A DNA stretch of 64,000 nucleotides from Arthrobacter sp. QXT-31 (GTDB lineage Bacteria > Actinomycetota > Actinomycetes > Actinomycetales > Micrococcaceae): contig NZ_CP019304.1 of the NCBI RefSeq assembly GCF_001969265.1, forward strand, positions 3,348,001 through 3,412,000. The letters are read 5' to 3'. The translations under genes were made by a program, and so were the position numbers. Every line of letters starts with the position of its first letter. Position 1 is the first letter of the stretch. Of this stretch, positions 44,885-54,595 are shown piece by piece. Under the pieces are notes generated by a model, which did not search any database, was not told the DNA's origin, and saw only the letters and a list, made by a program, of their open reading frames with translations.

Positions 44885-46360
44885 CTATCGCAGGACGTTG
44901 AAGGTGCTCCAGCCGGTGCCGATGATGGTCCGCGCGCCCCAGGTGCCCCTGCTGAAGGGGTAATGGGCGAGGCGGCCGTCGGTGAGCTGGGTGATGAGCC
45001 CTGAGCTTCCCGTGGTGAATCCCTCCACGGCCGTGATGCTGCTGATGCTGTTCCAGCCGGTGCCCACCGTGGGCCTTGCTCCTGAGACGAAGCCGCCGGT
45101 GCCGGTTGAGCGGTACAGAATGAGGCTGCCGTCGCTGCGCTTGGCCAGCAGGTCCTGCGCCCCGTCCTGGTCGAAATCGGTCATGGTGAGGTAGAGGCCG
45201 CCCCAGCCGGATCCGGTCTTGATACGCGGTGACAGCGATGCTCCGGCGCTGTTGCCGTAGTACCAGAGGGTCCCGGAGGCGTCGTACGCCAGGATTCCCG
45301 GGAACTGGTCGGCAGTGCGCCAGTCGCCCACGGTGATGTGGTAGCCGCCCCAGCCGGTGCCGATGGCCCGGGCCGCGACGAATCCGCCTTCGGGTCTTCC
45401 GGCGTAGAAGCTGAGCCGGCCGTCCTTCCACTGGGCGATGACATCGTGCGTGCCGTCACTGTTCCAGTCCGTTATGAACCCTTTGGCCAGCCCGGCCCAG
45501 CCGGCGCCGATCTTCTGCCGGGCCCCGAGCGAACCCTGGCCGGTGGCCGGGTAGTTCCACAGCGTGCCGTCAGAACCCACCGCAAGGACGTCCGCGGCAC
45601 TGCGGATGGACGGAGTGGCGGCGGCCCGCGGGGAGGCCTTGATGACGAGGTCGTCTACGTAGGTGTCGCCCATCTGGCGGTTGTGTTCGGCGCCGAGCTG
45701 GACCCTGTCCAGGGTGGTGGCAGCGCTGACTACCTGGTTGCTGGAGTACACCTGGGCGCCGTCAAACCAGACCTCCACGGTGGATGCGGCCCCGTTGGCG
45801 GTGGTCCGCATGGCCACGTGGTGCCACGCGTTGAGCGTGATGCTTGTGGTGGTCAGCCGGGTAAAAACGGAGGCCCCGTCAGGGGCGGTGACGCGGAGCC
45901 AGAGCTGTCCGTTGTCGTTGAACCGGTAGATGTCGGCGACCCGGATGCTACCGGAGAAAAACCGGAGATACGGGACATTGTTGCCCACCACCCCGGCCTG
46001 GGTGATGTTGAACCAGCCGTCGGCATAAGCCGTGGCCGTACCCGCCGGCAGGGGCGTGGACAGGTTCGCGACCGAGCCGAGGTCGGCCGTGGCGTGCACG
46101 TGGGCGGAGCAGGTCCCTGAGTGGAACTGGTCCGAGGAGACCTCCGTGGTGCCGGTGCCTCCGGTGGTGGACGAGAACCCGTTCAGGGTGCCGGACTCGA
46201 AATTGTTGGCCATCACCGTTGTTCCCGGATAACTGCTGGCCGGGGCAGGGGTTTCTGGCACGCACGTCGCCGCCTGGGCCGGGACAGCACCCACCGCCAG
46301 CGCCCAAATCAGGGACGCCGAGGTACCCCCAACCACACCAAATCTGATGAGTTGCTTCAT
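44885..46360 (-). CDS. secreted LamG-like protein with C-terminal FG-GAP/tachylectin-like repeats
   Basis: A 491-residue exported protein. The signal peptide is residues 1-31 (ending GAVPAQAA). Residues 45-245 form a concanavalin/LamG-like jelly roll (NNFESGTLNGFSSTTGG, NAWHHVAMRTTANG, TYVDDLVIKA). Residues 255-491 are five propeller-like units (VLAVGSDGTLWNYPATGQ, ARQKIGAGWAGL, SDGSLILYRSTGTGGF). The repeat type resembles the tail of the subtilase at 36919-39135. No catalytic residues were seen; glycan binding is likely. ATG 46360 follows GGAG and begins the signal peptide directly. Confidence 0.82.
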   Translation of the reverse strand: MKQLIRFGVVGGTSASLIWALAVGAVPAQAATCVPETPAPASSYPGTTVMANNFESGTLNGFSSTTGGTGTTEVSSDQFHSGTCSAHVHATADLGSVANLSTPLPAGTATAYADGWFNITQAGVVGNNVPYLRFFSGSIRVADIYRFNDNGQLWLRVTAPDGASVFTRLTTTSITLNAWHHVAMRTTANGAASTVEVWFDGAQVYSSNQVVSAATTLDRVQLGAEHNRQMGDTYVDDLVIKASPRAAATPSIRSAADVLAVGSDGTLWNYPATGQGSLGARQKIGAGWAGLAKGFITDWNSDGTHDVIAQWKDGRLSFYAGRPEGGFVAARAIGTGWGGYHITVGDWRTADQFPGILAYDASGTLWYYGNSAGASLSPRIKTGSGWGGLYLTMTDFDQDGAQDLLAKRSDGSLILYRSTGTGGFVSGARPTVGTGWNSISSITAVEGFTTGSSGLITQLTDGRLAHYPFSRGTWGARTIIGTGWSTFNVLR

Positions 46361-46635
46361 TTTCCGCGCTCCAATGTCATTGAACCGGTGGTTCAACCTG
46401 ATAGAGCTGTTCGGCGACAGTGGCCAGTTCTCGACGACCAGTACACGGCAACTTAGTCGCGGGGCAAGGAGCCGGGCAACCGTGGCGGGTACTCAAGTTT
46501 TTGGTCCTGTCCGGCCAAGTAGTTGGGCCGACTACCTGCATCGGTGGGGGCCGCATCATGGGGGAGCGGCCCCCGGCGCCTTGCTCGGCCCGATGCCTTT
46601 GGGGGAACAGGCGACCTTCAGGGATAATCCTCAGC

Positions 46636-47277
46636 ATGACCCTCGCTTCGCTCGCGGCCTTCGCCGGACTGTGCCTCATTCTGTCCCTGACGCCCGGACC
46701 GGACACCTTCCTGGTGCTGCGCATCGCGCTGAAGCGGCCCAGCGCAGGGATTGCGGCTGCGGCGGGCTCGGCGGTTGCCGCCATCGCATGGGCGGCGCTC
46801 GTCGGCGTCGGGCTGGCGGCGATCCTGGAACAGTCAGCGGAGGTGTTCCGCTGGCTCAAGATCGCGGGCGGGCTCTACCTGCTGTACCTCGGCATTTCCG
46901 GCTTCCTGAAGACGCGGAAGGCCGCAAAGGAAGGCCTGCAGGGCGGCGCGGAAGCAGGCGACGTCCGCTACAGCAACCTCGCCGGCCTCGGCGCCGGCGC
47001 GCTGTCCACGCTGCTCAACCCCAAGGTTGGCCTCTTCTTCCTGGCCGTTGTTCCGCAGTTCATCCCCGAGGGCGGTAACACCATGGCGGCCGCGATGATC
47101 CTGGGCGTGGTGGAGGCGGTCATCGCGTTCGCCTACCTGGCCGTCGTCGCGCTCATCGCCTACAAGGCGATGGCGCTGCTGCGCCGCCCTAAGGTGAGCA
47201 CCGGCGTCGAGCGCGTCAGCAGCGGCATCATCGCCGGCCTTGGCGTCGGCGTCATCGCCTCCGGCGCGAGCAGCTGA
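46636..47277 (+). CDS. LysE/RhtB-family amino-acid exporter
   Basis: A 213-residue membrane protein with about six helices. Family marks are LTPGPDTFLVLRIALKRP near the N-terminus, GGLYLLYLGISGFLKTRK and ALSTLLNPKVGLFFLAVVPQF. It exports a basic or neutral amino acid or a related metabolite; the substrate is unknown. Start ATG 46636 places the first helix correctly; AGGGA is 12 bases upstream, rather far. It is convergent with the Xre regulator at 47288. Confidence 0.88.
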   Translation: MTLASLAAFAGLCLILSLTPGPDTFLVLRIALKRPSAGIAAAAGSAVAAIAWAALVGVGLAAILEQSAEVFRWLKIAGGLYLLYLGISGFLKTRKAAKEGLQGGAEAGDVRYSNLAGLGAGALSTLLNPKVGLFFLAVVPQFIPEGGNTMAAAMILGVVEAVIAFAYLAVVALIAYKAMALLRRPKVSTGVERVSSGIIAGLGVGVIASGASS

Positions 47278-47287
47278 CCCGCCACCT

Positions 47288-48175
47288 TCACTTTGCTTCA
47301 GCCGGAGTGGTGGCTGCCCAGCTGGTCAGGAGCTTGAGCTGCTCTTCATGCTTGGTTCCCGGCTCAGCTGTGTAGACGCTGAGCTCGTGCACCGCCCGGG
47401 GAAGGGTGGGCAGGGCCAGGGACTGGTAGGTCAGTTCGAGGTATCCGACGACGGGGTGCTGGAGCCGCTTGATGCCGTCGTGGCGGAAGCGGATGTTGTG
47501 TGAGCCCCATAGCGTGCGGAACTCCGGGCTGACCGTGGAGAGTTCTCCGATCAGCTCGCGGAGGGCCTTGTCGTTGGGTTCCCGTCCGGCTTCCGTGCGG
47601 AGGAGGGCGGCCGTGGCAGCCGCTCCCGCATCCCAGTCGACGAAGAAGTCACGCGCGGCAGGATCCAGGAAGTGGAAGCGTGCGAAGTTGGCACGTCCAT
47701 GGGCGGCGGTGGTGGGGCTTGCGAACATGGGGGCATGCAGGGCCCGGCCCAGCGGATTGGCGGCCACGACGTCCAGCCGGCCGTTGCGGATGAACCCTGC
47801 GGACATGGTCATGGAATCAAGCAGCCAGCGCACCGGTGCCGCCACGTCGGCCTCCTTGCGGCGAACCGGAACACGGTTGGCAGGCCTTGCCGCCCGGGCG
47901 AGCTCGAAAAGGTAGGCGCGTTCTTCGTCGTCGAGGTTCAGCGCCCGGGCGACTGCATGGAGGACATCCTCGGACACGCCGCTGATGTTGCCTTTCTCCA
48001 GCCGCGTGTACCACTCGGTGCTCACACCGGCGAGCACCGCGACTTCCTCGCGGCGCAGCCCGGGGACCCGGCGCCGGCTTCCGGAGGGCAGTCCCACCTC
48101 TTCCGGCCGGAGTTTGGCCCGGCGGCTGGCCAGGAAGTCCCGGATGTCGGCGCGGTTGTCAGGCAGGTTGTCCAT
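47288..48175 (-). CDS. Xre-family regulator with MmyB-like ligand domain
   Basis: A 295-residue regulator. Residues 10-80 are a helix-turn-helix (LRREEVAVLAGVSTEWYTRLEKG). Residues 100-290 are an MmyB-like, PAS-related ligand-binding domain (WLLDSMTMSAGFIRNGRLDVVAANPLGRAL read across 115-145, and HPVVGYLELTYQSL). Such actinobacterial regulators usually control a divergent oxidoreductase or transporter. Here it is divergent from an MFS transporter and an alcohol dehydrogenase, the likely targets. Confidence 0.88.
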   Translation of the reverse strand: MDNLPDNRADIRDFLASRRAKLRPEEVGLPSGSRRRVPGLRREEVAVLAGVSTEWYTRLEKGNISGVSEDVLHAVARALNLDDEERAYLFELARAARPANRVPVRRKEADVAAPVRWLLDSMTMSAGFIRNGRLDVVAANPLGRALHAPMFASPTTAAHGRANFARFHFLDPAARDFFVDWDAGAAATAALLRTEAGREPNDKALRELIGELSTVSPEFRTLWGSHNIRFRHDGIKRLQHPVVGYLELTYQSLALPTLPRAVHELSVYTAEPGTKHEEQLKLLTSWAATTPAEAK

Positions 48176-48311
48176 AAAGTCACGATAACGCCCGTCCGTT
48201 CCGGTGAGGGGGTTGAGTTTGTACCCCCGATAAACACAGCCTTCTACACCCGTTGATCAGCCGGTGGAATGGATAACGAAGATATTTTCCACTGCAACGA
48301 GGAGCTTTCAC

Positions 48312-49589
48312 ATGGGTGGGCCAACGGCCAATCTCGAGGACGGCGTTACCGCCGGTCAGGCCACTGCCGGCGGTGCCGGCCAGGGCCGGCGCGGGCTGCC
48401 GCTGGCGGTCTACGTGCTGGCGCTGGGGACGTTCCTGATGCTCACGAGCGAGTTCGTGGTGGCCGCCATCCTGCCGCAGATCGCAGGCGACCTCGGCGTG
48501 GGCGTCGCCCAGGCCGGGTCCCTGATCACGGTCTTCGCGGTCGGCATGGTGGTGGGTGCTCCGCTGATGGCGATGCTGACACTCCGGCTGTCCAAGCAGC
48601 TGACCCTGGTCCTCGCCCTCATCGTGTTCGTCCTGGGGCATGTGGTGGTGGCGCTTGGCACGGAGTTCGCAGTGCTGATGGCGGCACGGTTCGTCAGCGC
48701 ACTGGCCACCGGAGCGTTCTGGGCGGTGTCCGCGGTGGTGGCCACCCGTGCCGCCGGACCCTCCTCCGGCGCGCGGGCAGTGGGGGTGGTGGGTGCCGGC
48801 GGCGCGCTGGCCACGGTCCTCGGTGTTCCCCTGGGGGCGTTCATTGCGCAGCTCATCGGCTGGCGGGGGACATTCTGGACGCTCGCGGCCGCCGCCGCCA
48901 TGGCCGCCGTCCTGGTGGCGCGCCTCGTCCCGCAGGACGCTCCCGTGCAGCAGGCGCCGTCGGTCCGCACTGAACTGGCCGGGCTGCGCTCGGGCCGGTT
49001 GTGGCTGGCCCTGGCTGCCTGCGCCACCACGTGCGGGGGCGTGCTCGCCGCGTACTCCTTCATCGCCACCATCCTCACCGACCAGGCGGGCGTGGCCGTC
49101 TCCCACGTCCCGCTGGTGCTCACCGGGTTCGGCGTCGGCTCCGTCATCGGAACCCTCCTCGCCGGACGCTTCGGCGACGCCCACCCGGGCCCGATCACCA
49201 TCATCACGCCCGCCGTGACCACGGTCCTGCTGCTCGGAATCAGCCTGCTCTCCGGCTCGCCGTGGCTGACCAGCGCACTGGTGGTCCTGCTGGGCCTGTT
49301 CGGACTCAGCGCCAACACCGTGCTGATCCACCTCGCCGTCCGCTTCGCCGGGCCGGCGGCAACCCTGGGCTCCGCCCTCAGCGTCTCGGCGTTCAACGCC
49401 GGAACCGCCTTGGGGACCGCCGTCGCCGGCGCCGCCCTGGCCTCGCCCTTGGGCACCGCAGGACCCGCCCTCGTGGGAAACGTCATCGTGGCGCTGACCC
49501 TGGTCCCCGCCATTGCCCTGGCCGTCGCTGGCCGCCGGCTGGCTGGCGTGAAGTTCGACGGCGGCGCAGTAGACCCAGCCATCCCCTAA
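48312..49589 (+). CDS. MFS transporter, DHA1 drug-efflux type
   Basis: A 425-residue, 12-helix transporter similar to the CmlR/AraJ group. Marks are LMLTSEFVVAAILPQIAGDLGV at helix 1 and AARFVSALATGAFWAVSAVV at helix 4. ATG 48312 follows GAGGA; an upstream open frame from 48264 lacks signals. The substrate may be a drug or sugar derivative. It is divergent from the Xre regulator and followed by the dehydrogenase after 77 bases. Confidence 0.87.
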   Translation: MGGPTANLEDGVTAGQATAGGAGQGRRGLPLAVYVLALGTFLMLTSEFVVAAILPQIAGDLGVGVAQAGSLITVFAVGMVVGAPLMAMLTLRLSKQLTLVLALIVFVLGHVVVALGTEFAVLMAARFVSALATGAFWAVSAVVATRAAGPSSGARAVGVVGAGGALATVLGVPLGAFIAQLIGWRGTFWTLAAAAAMAAVLVARLVPQDAPVQQAPSVRTELAGLRSGRLWLALAACATTCGGVLAAYSFIATILTDQAGVAVSHVPLVLTGFGVGSVIGTLLAGRFGDAHPGPITIITPAVTTVLLLGISLLSGSPWLTSALVVLLGLFGLSANTVLIHLAVRFAGPAATLGSALSVSAFNAGTALGTAVAGAALASPLGTAGPALVGNVIVALTLVPAIALAVAGRRLAGVKFDGGAVDPAIP

Positions 49590-49666
49590 GCCGGCGGGCG
49601 GCACCCGTGCCGCGTCCCGCCGTCGTAATCCAACAGACAATCAGAACCATAACGAAGGAAAAAGCG

Positions 49667-50716
49667 ATGCGCGCAACCCTCATGTACGGCCCCGGCGACG
49701 TCCGCGTTGAGAACGTCCCGGACTCAGTCATCAAGCACCCCACAGACGCGCTGGTGCGCGTCACGGCGTCCTGCATCTGCGGCAGCGACCTGCACCCGTA
49801 CCACTCCATGTCCGCCGGGAACGGTCCGGCCCGGATGGGGCACGAGTTCATCGGCGTCGTCGAGGACATCGGCTCGGCGGTGACCACCCTGAAGAAGGGC
49901 GACCTGGTGGTTTCCCCGTTCGCGATTTCCGACAACACCTGTGAGTTCTGCCGCGAAAACCTGCAGACGTCCTGCTCCCACCACGAGGCGAACTTCTGGG
50001 ACGGCATCCCCGACGAAGGCGGCCAGGCCGAGGCCGTCCGCGTCCCGCTGGCCGACGGCACCCTGGTGAAACTGCCCGTTGCCGCCGACTCGGCGCTGAT
50101 CCCGTCGCTGCTGACCCTCGCCGACGTATTCGGCACCGGCTACCACGCCGCGCTCAAGGGCGGCGTCAACGAACGCACCTCCGTCACCGTGATCGGCGAC
50201 GGAGCCGTGGGCCTGCTGGCCGTCATGTCAGCAAAGCGGCTCGGCGCCGAACAGATCATCCTCATGGGCAGGCACAAGTCCCGGACCGACCTTGGCCTCG
50301 AGTTCGGCGCCACGGACGTCGTGTCCGCCCGCGGCGAGGAAGGCATCGCCCAGGTCCGCGAGCTCACCGGCGGCCACGGCTCCCACGTGGTCCTCGAAGC
50401 CGTGGGCCACACACCGGCCTACGACCAGGCCGTGGGCATCATCCGTCCCGGCGGCGTCATCAGCCGGGTGGGAGTGCCGCAGTACAACGAGGCGCCGGTC
50501 GGCTTCGACAGCCTGTTCGGCGGCAACATCACCCTCACCGGCGGTCCCGCCCCGGTCCGGGCCTACATCGACGAGCTCATGCCGGACATCCTCAGCGGCG
50601 CCATCGAACCGGGCAAGGTCTTTGATGCCAGCACCGGCATGGACGGCGTCGCCCAGGGATACAGGGACATGGACGAGCGCCGCAGCCTTAAGGTGCTCAT
50701 CAAGCCCTCCCTTTAA
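49667..50716 (+). CDS. zinc-dependent alcohol dehydrogenase family protein
   Basis: A 349-residue medium-chain dehydrogenase. Zinc ligands are seen in CICGSDLHPYH, GHEFIGVV and the structural site CEFCRENLQTSC (one ligand position may vary). The Rossmann motif is VTVIGDGAVGLLAVMSAK. ATG 49667 follows GAAGGA. It probably oxidises an alcohol or reduces an aldehyde with NAD(P). Gene order suggests it is under the Xre regulator with the MFS gene. Confidence 0.9.
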   Translation: MRATLMYGPGDVRVENVPDSVIKHPTDALVRVTASCICGSDLHPYHSMSAGNGPARMGHEFIGVVEDIGSAVTTLKKGDLVVSPFAISDNTCEFCRENLQTSCSHHEANFWDGIPDEGGQAEAVRVPLADGTLVKLPVAADSALIPSLLTLADVFGTGYHAALKGGVNERTSVTVIGDGAVGLLAVMSAKRLGAEQIILMGRHKSRTDLGLEFGATDVVSARGEEGIAQVRELTGGHGSHVVLEAVGHTPAYDQAVGIIRPGGVISRVGVPQYNEAPVGFDSLFGGNITLTGGPAPVRAYIDELMPDILSGAIEPGKVFDASTGMDGVAQGYRDMDERRSLKVLIKPSL

Positions 50717-50821
50717 CCCCTTGCGCCTGCTTGTGGACCGTGTTATAAAAAATCTGTATCCGCCACTATAGATATTCGGGAGGCGGATCACCGGTAAAAA
50801 CTACAAGCTGAAGGAGTGGGA

Positions 50822-51247
50822 ATGATGTTGATGCGCACGGACCCGTTCCGTGAACTGGACCGCCTGACGCAGCAGGTCTTTGGAACAGCGGCGCGTCCGG
50901 CCGCCATGCCGATGGATGCATGGCAGGAGGACGGGGAGTTTGTGGTCGCCTTTGACCTGCCCGGCGTCTCGCCGGACACGGTGGATCTGAACGTGGAGAA
51001 GAATGTCCTGACCGTCCACGCCGAGCGCCGCGACCCGACCCAGCCGAACGTTGAGCTGGTGGTGGGCGAGCGTCCGCGGGGCGTCTTCAGCCGCCAGGTG
51101 ATCCTTGGTGAAACCCTCGATACGGACAACATCAAGGCAAACTACGACATGGGCGTGCTGACGCTGCGGATCCCGGTCACGGAGAAGGCCAAGCCACGCA
51201 AGATCGAAATCGAGAGCAAGGGCGTGCAGCAGCAGATCGAGAAGTAA
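50822..51247 (+). CDS. Hsp20 family small heat-shock protein
   Basis: A 141-residue alpha-crystallin-domain chaperone. N-terminal [18 protein letters not shown] is typical. The domain spans about residues 37-130, with [20 protein letters not shown] and [21 protein letters not shown]. The C-terminal I-x-I-like tail is KIEIES. ATG 50822 is five bases after AAGGAG. No HspR-type (HAIR) or CIRCE box was seen upstream. A strong shared terminator follows. Confidence 0.93.
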   Translation: MMLMRTDPFRELDRLTQQVFGTAARPAAMPMDAWQEDGEFVVAFDLPGVSPDTVDLNVEKNVLTVHAERRDPTQPNVELVVGERPRGVFSRQVILGETLDTDNIKANYDMGVLTLRIPVTEKAKPRKIEIESKGVQQQIEK

Positions 51248-51293
51248 GTGTTGCTGACTGCCTAGCTCCGCGTGGGGTATTTCCGGCACAGAT

Positions 51294-51345
51294 GGGGCCC
51301 CTGTGCTTCCATTCCTGTGAAAGGCTATGGAAGCGCAGGGGCCCC
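51294..51345. terminator. bidirectional terminator between hsp20 and tctA
   Basis: An 18-bp stem with a single G/T mismatch (left arm ggggcccctgtgcttcca, 51294-51311; right arm 51328-51345) encloses a 16-base loop. It lies between converging genes and has no T run, so it may act in both directions. Confidence 0.7.
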
Positions 51346-51363
51346 GGTTCGGTTGCTGGGTTA

Positions 51364-52872
51364 TCAGGCCTTGCTGCTGGCCCGGTGGCGGAGGTGCTGG
51401 ACGGCGCTGAGGGCGAGAGCGGCGGCCAGGACCAGGTAGAGGGTCACGGTGATGGGGCTGTTTACCAGAATGCCAAGATCTCCTTCCGAAACTGCCAGAG
51501 CGCGGCGGAGTTCGGTTTCAGCCATGGGACCGAGGATCACTGCAATCAGCACCGGTGCGAGCGGGATGTTGTAACGGCGCATGAGGAATCCAATGAGGCC
51601 GATGGCGATGAGCAGCCACAGGTCTAGGATTGCCGAGCTTACTGCGTAGACGCCGAGCATGGAGAAGACGGTGATGCCGGCGTACAGGTAGTGCTTGGGG
51701 ATGCTCAACAGCTTCGCCCAGACGGAGGCGAACGGGATGTTGATCATCACGAGGATTACAAGGCCGACGAACAGCGAGGCCAGCAGGGCCCAGACCAGGT
51801 CACCGCTTCGTTCGAAGAGCAGCGGCCCTGGCTGCATTCCGTATTGCTGGAACGCCGCAAGCATGATGGCGGCCGTGGCCGATACCGGCAGTCCCAGTGC
51901 TAGCAGTGCCCCCATCGCGGTGCCGGCGGTGGCGTTGGCGGCTGCTTCGGGTGCGGCGAGGCCGCGGATGGAGCCGCTGGTTCCGAACTCCGGATCGTTC
52001 CTGCGTTTGGCGAGCTGTTTTTCGGTGCCGTAGGCGAGGAAGGTGGGGACTTCCGCGCCACCGGCGGGGATCAGCCCAAACGGAACACCGAAGGCGGTGC
52101 CGCGCAGCCATGCGGGCAGGGCCGTCCTGAAGTCGGCCAGGCCCAATCGGGCGCGGCCTTTGGTGTGGATGCGGGTGGCTGCGGGGTCGCGGTGGATGCG
52201 GGAAGCGATGTGGAAGACCTCCCCGAGGGCCAGCAGCCCTACGGTGATGACGATGACGGAGATTCCGTCGAAGAGTTGGGGCATGCCGAGGGTGAACCGG
52301 GCGGTTCCGCTGGGGCCGTCGATACCGACAAGGGCAAGGGCGAGTCCGATGCCGAGGGCTGCGATGCCGCGGATCACGGATTCTGAAACGACGGCCGAGA
52401 TGGCCAGGAAGGCGAATACTGCCAGGGCGAAGTACTCGGCCGGGCCGAAGACGGTGGCCATCTTGACCAGGGTTGGCGCGAAGAAGACTACGAGGGTGGT
52501 GGCGATCAGCCCGCCGATGAACGCGCCGATCGCGCAGGTAGCCAGGGCTTTGGCGGCCTGGCCGCTTTTAGCCATACGGTGTCCCTCAAACGTGGAGGCA
52601 ATGGCGGAGGAGTGGCCGGGGGTATTGAGCAGGATCCCGGAGGTGGAGTCCCCGAAGAGTCCGCCGAAGTAGATGCCGGCGAACATGATGAAGGCCGCTG
52701 TGGGCTCGAGTGAAAACGTCACGGGCAGGAGCAGCGCCACTGCCATTGCCGAGCCCAGTCCGGGGACGACGCCCACTGCTGTACCCAGGAGCGCGCCGAT
52801 CAGCACCCAGAGAAGGTTGAGGGGAGTCAGGGCGTTGGCGAAGCCGCCCATGAGGAGTTCAAGTTGTTCCAT
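51364..52872 (-). CDS. tctA: tripartite tricarboxylate transporter large permease
   Basis: The large membrane subunit of a TctABC tricarboxylate transporter, 502 residues and about 11-12 helices. Family motifs are VGVVPGLGSAMAVALLLP, GIYFGGLFGDSTSGILLNTPG and EAAANATAGTAMGALLALGLPVS. ATG 52872 follows AGGAGGAA and overlaps the tctB stop (TAATG). The substrate is inferred as tricarballylate or citrate-like from the divergent tcuA. Confidence 0.93.
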   Translation of the reverse strand: MEQLELLMGGFANALTPLNLLWVLIGALLGTAVGVVPGLGSAMAVALLLPVTFSLEPTAAFIMFAGIYFGGLFGDSTSGILLNTPGHSSAIASTFEGHRMAKSGQAAKALATCAIGAFIGGLIATTLVVFFAPTLVKMATVFGPAEYFALAVFAFLAISAVVSESVIRGIAALGIGLALALVGIDGPSGTARFTLGMPQLFDGISVIVITVGLLALGEVFHIASRIHRDPAATRIHTKGRARLGLADFRTALPAWLRGTAFGVPFGLIPAGGAEVPTFLAYGTEKQLAKRRNDPEFGTSGSIRGLAAPEAAANATAGTAMGALLALGLPVSATAAIMLAAFQQYGMQPGPLLFERSGDLVWALLASLFVGLVILVMINIPFASVWAKLLSIPKHYLYAGITVFSMLGVYAVSSAILDLWLLIAIGLIGFLMRRYNIPLAPVLIAVILGPMAETELRRALAVSEGDLGILVNSPITVTLYLVLAAALALSAVQHLRHRASSKA

Positions 52873-53519
52873 TAGAAAATTCCTCCTACGAAGCCAGGGG
52901 GCAGACTGAGGCCCAGAGCAGCCCCGAAGGCCAGTTGAATGATTGAGGAGAAGAGCAGGCCCACCCCGATGTCGAAGATCGGGCGGCGGCTGCCGAGGGC
53001 GTAGGCGACAAGCCAGAACAGCGCTGCCGCGCTGAGGATCCAGCCGAGTGCTTCCAGCAGCAGGACAAAGGCCATGACGCCGCCAACCAGCAGCCCGATG
53101 GTGCGCCAATCGGAATAGGTCTTCCAGGTCTTGCCGGGAGTCTGGGATGGTGCGGCGTCGTAGGCCGCGTCCTCTTCCTTCCCCAGGTGGCCGAGATCGT
53201 GCAGCATGTCGGCCGAGAACTGGCCGTGCCCGGGGTGGACGGTGTTGTCCGGGACGTTCGGCTTGCGGAGGATTTGGATGGCCAGCAGCGTGGCCGCCAG
53301 GTACAGCACGATGCAAACCAGGATGGGGAAGAACTGTGGCCCCGGGGCGGATTTGCCCTGCACGTTCATTGTCGCGGTGCCGACGGTGAGGAAGATGGCC
53401 ACTGCGTAGAGGACGGCTACAACGACGAACTCGCTGCGGCCTGTCCCGAAGCGGGCCTTTGCTTTGCCCACTGGCTTCATGCCGGATCCTGCTTCGGTTT
53501 GGTGCTGGGTGATGCTCAT
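52872..53519 (-). CDS. tctB: tripartite tricarboxylate transporter small permease
   Basis: A 215-residue TctB protein with four helices: about residues 30-48, 62-82, 140-165 and 180-210. TctB is poorly conserved; the family is recognised from its size, helix pattern and position between tctC and tctA. The start ATG overlaps the tctC stop (ATGA). A 40-residue cytoplasmic N-terminus with basic residues precedes helix one. Confidence 0.88.
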   Translation of the reverse strand: MSITQHQTEAGSGMKPVGKAKARFGTGRSEFVVVAVLYAVAIFLTVGTATMNVQGKSAPGPQFFPILVCIVLYLAATLLAIQILRKPNVPDNTVHPGHGQFSADMLHDLGHLGKEEDAAYDAAPSQTPGKTWKTYSDWRTIGLLVGGVMAFVLLLEALGWILSAAALFWLVAYALGSRRPIFDIGVGLLFSSIIQLAFGAALGLSLPPGFVGGIF

Positions 53520-54496
53520 AGGCCGAGGTCCTTTACGATTTCTTGGGCCGTTGCAACTTCGTTGCTGATGAACTGCTGGAATTCGTCACCGGTTGAGAAT
53601 GTGTCGGTCCAGCTGTTGCGCTTCAGGGCTTCCTGCCAGTGCCCGGTGCTGCGCATCTCGGTGACGATCCTGATGAATTCCGCCTTCGCTTCGTCCGTGG
53701 TTCCGGGTGCGGCGACGAATCCCCGCCAGTTGGACATGGCAGCGTCGACACCCTGTTCCTTGAAGGTGGGAACGTCCACGCCTTCCAGTCGCTCCTCTGA
53801 GGAGATGGCCAGGGCACGCAGGGTGCCGGCCTCGATCTGGTCCCGGACCTCGTTGTAGCCGGACATGCCGGCGGCGGTGGTGTGGGACAGCAGGGAAGTG
53901 AGTGCTTCGCCGCCTCCGGAGTAGGCGATGTAGTTCACGTCCTTGGGGTCGATGCCGACGGTTTTGGCGACCATGGCGCTGAGCAGATGGTCGATCGAGC
54001 CCAGGGAGCCGCCGCCAATTGAGGTTCCTCCCGGGTCTTTTTTCCACGCCTCAAGGAAGTCATCAAGTGTCTGGAACTTGGAGTCGGCGGGAACCACCAG
54101 AGCCGCGTAGTCATCGGCCATCCGGGCAATGGGGACAGCGTCGGCCATTGATTCGGGATTGTCGCCGAGTTCGATGGCCCCCACCATCACGCCCCCGGTG
54201 ACCAGGAGGGCGTCTTCACGCCCTGGAGTCTGCACGAACTGGCTCAAGCCGATCGTTCCACCTGCCCCGGGAACGTTGACCACCTGTGGGTTATTGACAA
54301 CGCCGCCGCTCTTGAGCGCCTGCTGTCCTTCACGGGCAAACCCGTCCCAGCCGCCACCGGGTGCTGCGGGTGCGATCAGGGTGAGTTTATTCCGCGCCGT
54401 GCTCGTTCCGCCGGCCGTGCCGGCATTGATGAACGCGAGCACGGCCACGACAGCAACGACCAGGCCGAACATTGCACTGCGTAGGGGGATTTTCAT
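53516..54496 (-). CDS. tctC: tripartite tricarboxylate transporter substrate-binding protein
   Basis: The extracytoplasmic solute receptor, 326 residues. The N-terminal signal (residues 1-30) is followed by KLTLIAPAAPGGGWDGFAR, the typical ligand-loop start, and by VVNVPGAGGTIGLSQFVQ and IGGGSLGSIDHLLSAMVA. No lipobox Cys is visible, so anchoring by an uncleaved signal anchor is possible. It is first in the leftward tctCBA operon, divergent from tcuA. Confidence 0.92.
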   Translation of the reverse strand: MKIPLRSAMFGLVVAVVAVLAFINAGTAGGTSTARNKLTLIAPAAPGGGWDGFAREGQQALKSGGVVNNPQVVNVPGAGGTIGLSQFVQTPGREDALLVTGGVMVGAIELGDNPESMADAVPIARMADDYAALVVPADSKFQTLDDFLEAWKKDPGGTSIGGGSLGSIDHLLSAMVAKTVGIDPKDVNYIAYSGGGEALTSLLSHTTAAGMSGYNEVRDQIEAGTLRALAISSEERLEGVDVPTFKEQGVDAAMSNWRGFVAAPGTTDEAKAEFIRIVTEMRSTGHWQEALKRNSWTDTFSTGDEFQQFISNEVATAQEIVKDLGL

Positions 54497-54595
54497 AGTT
54501 CTCGTTCCGTAACGACGTTGTTGGGCGGTGCGAAAAGTACTGTGCCGAAGACTCGTCCCCGGGCAAAGCCGTGCAGGGATCGCAAGTATTCATCA

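Noticed and set aside
48180..49640. A 486-codon minus-strand frame opposite the MFS gene
   Set aside because: Gly/Gln/His/Arg-rich nonsense composition; the plus strand encodes a clear 12-helix transporter.
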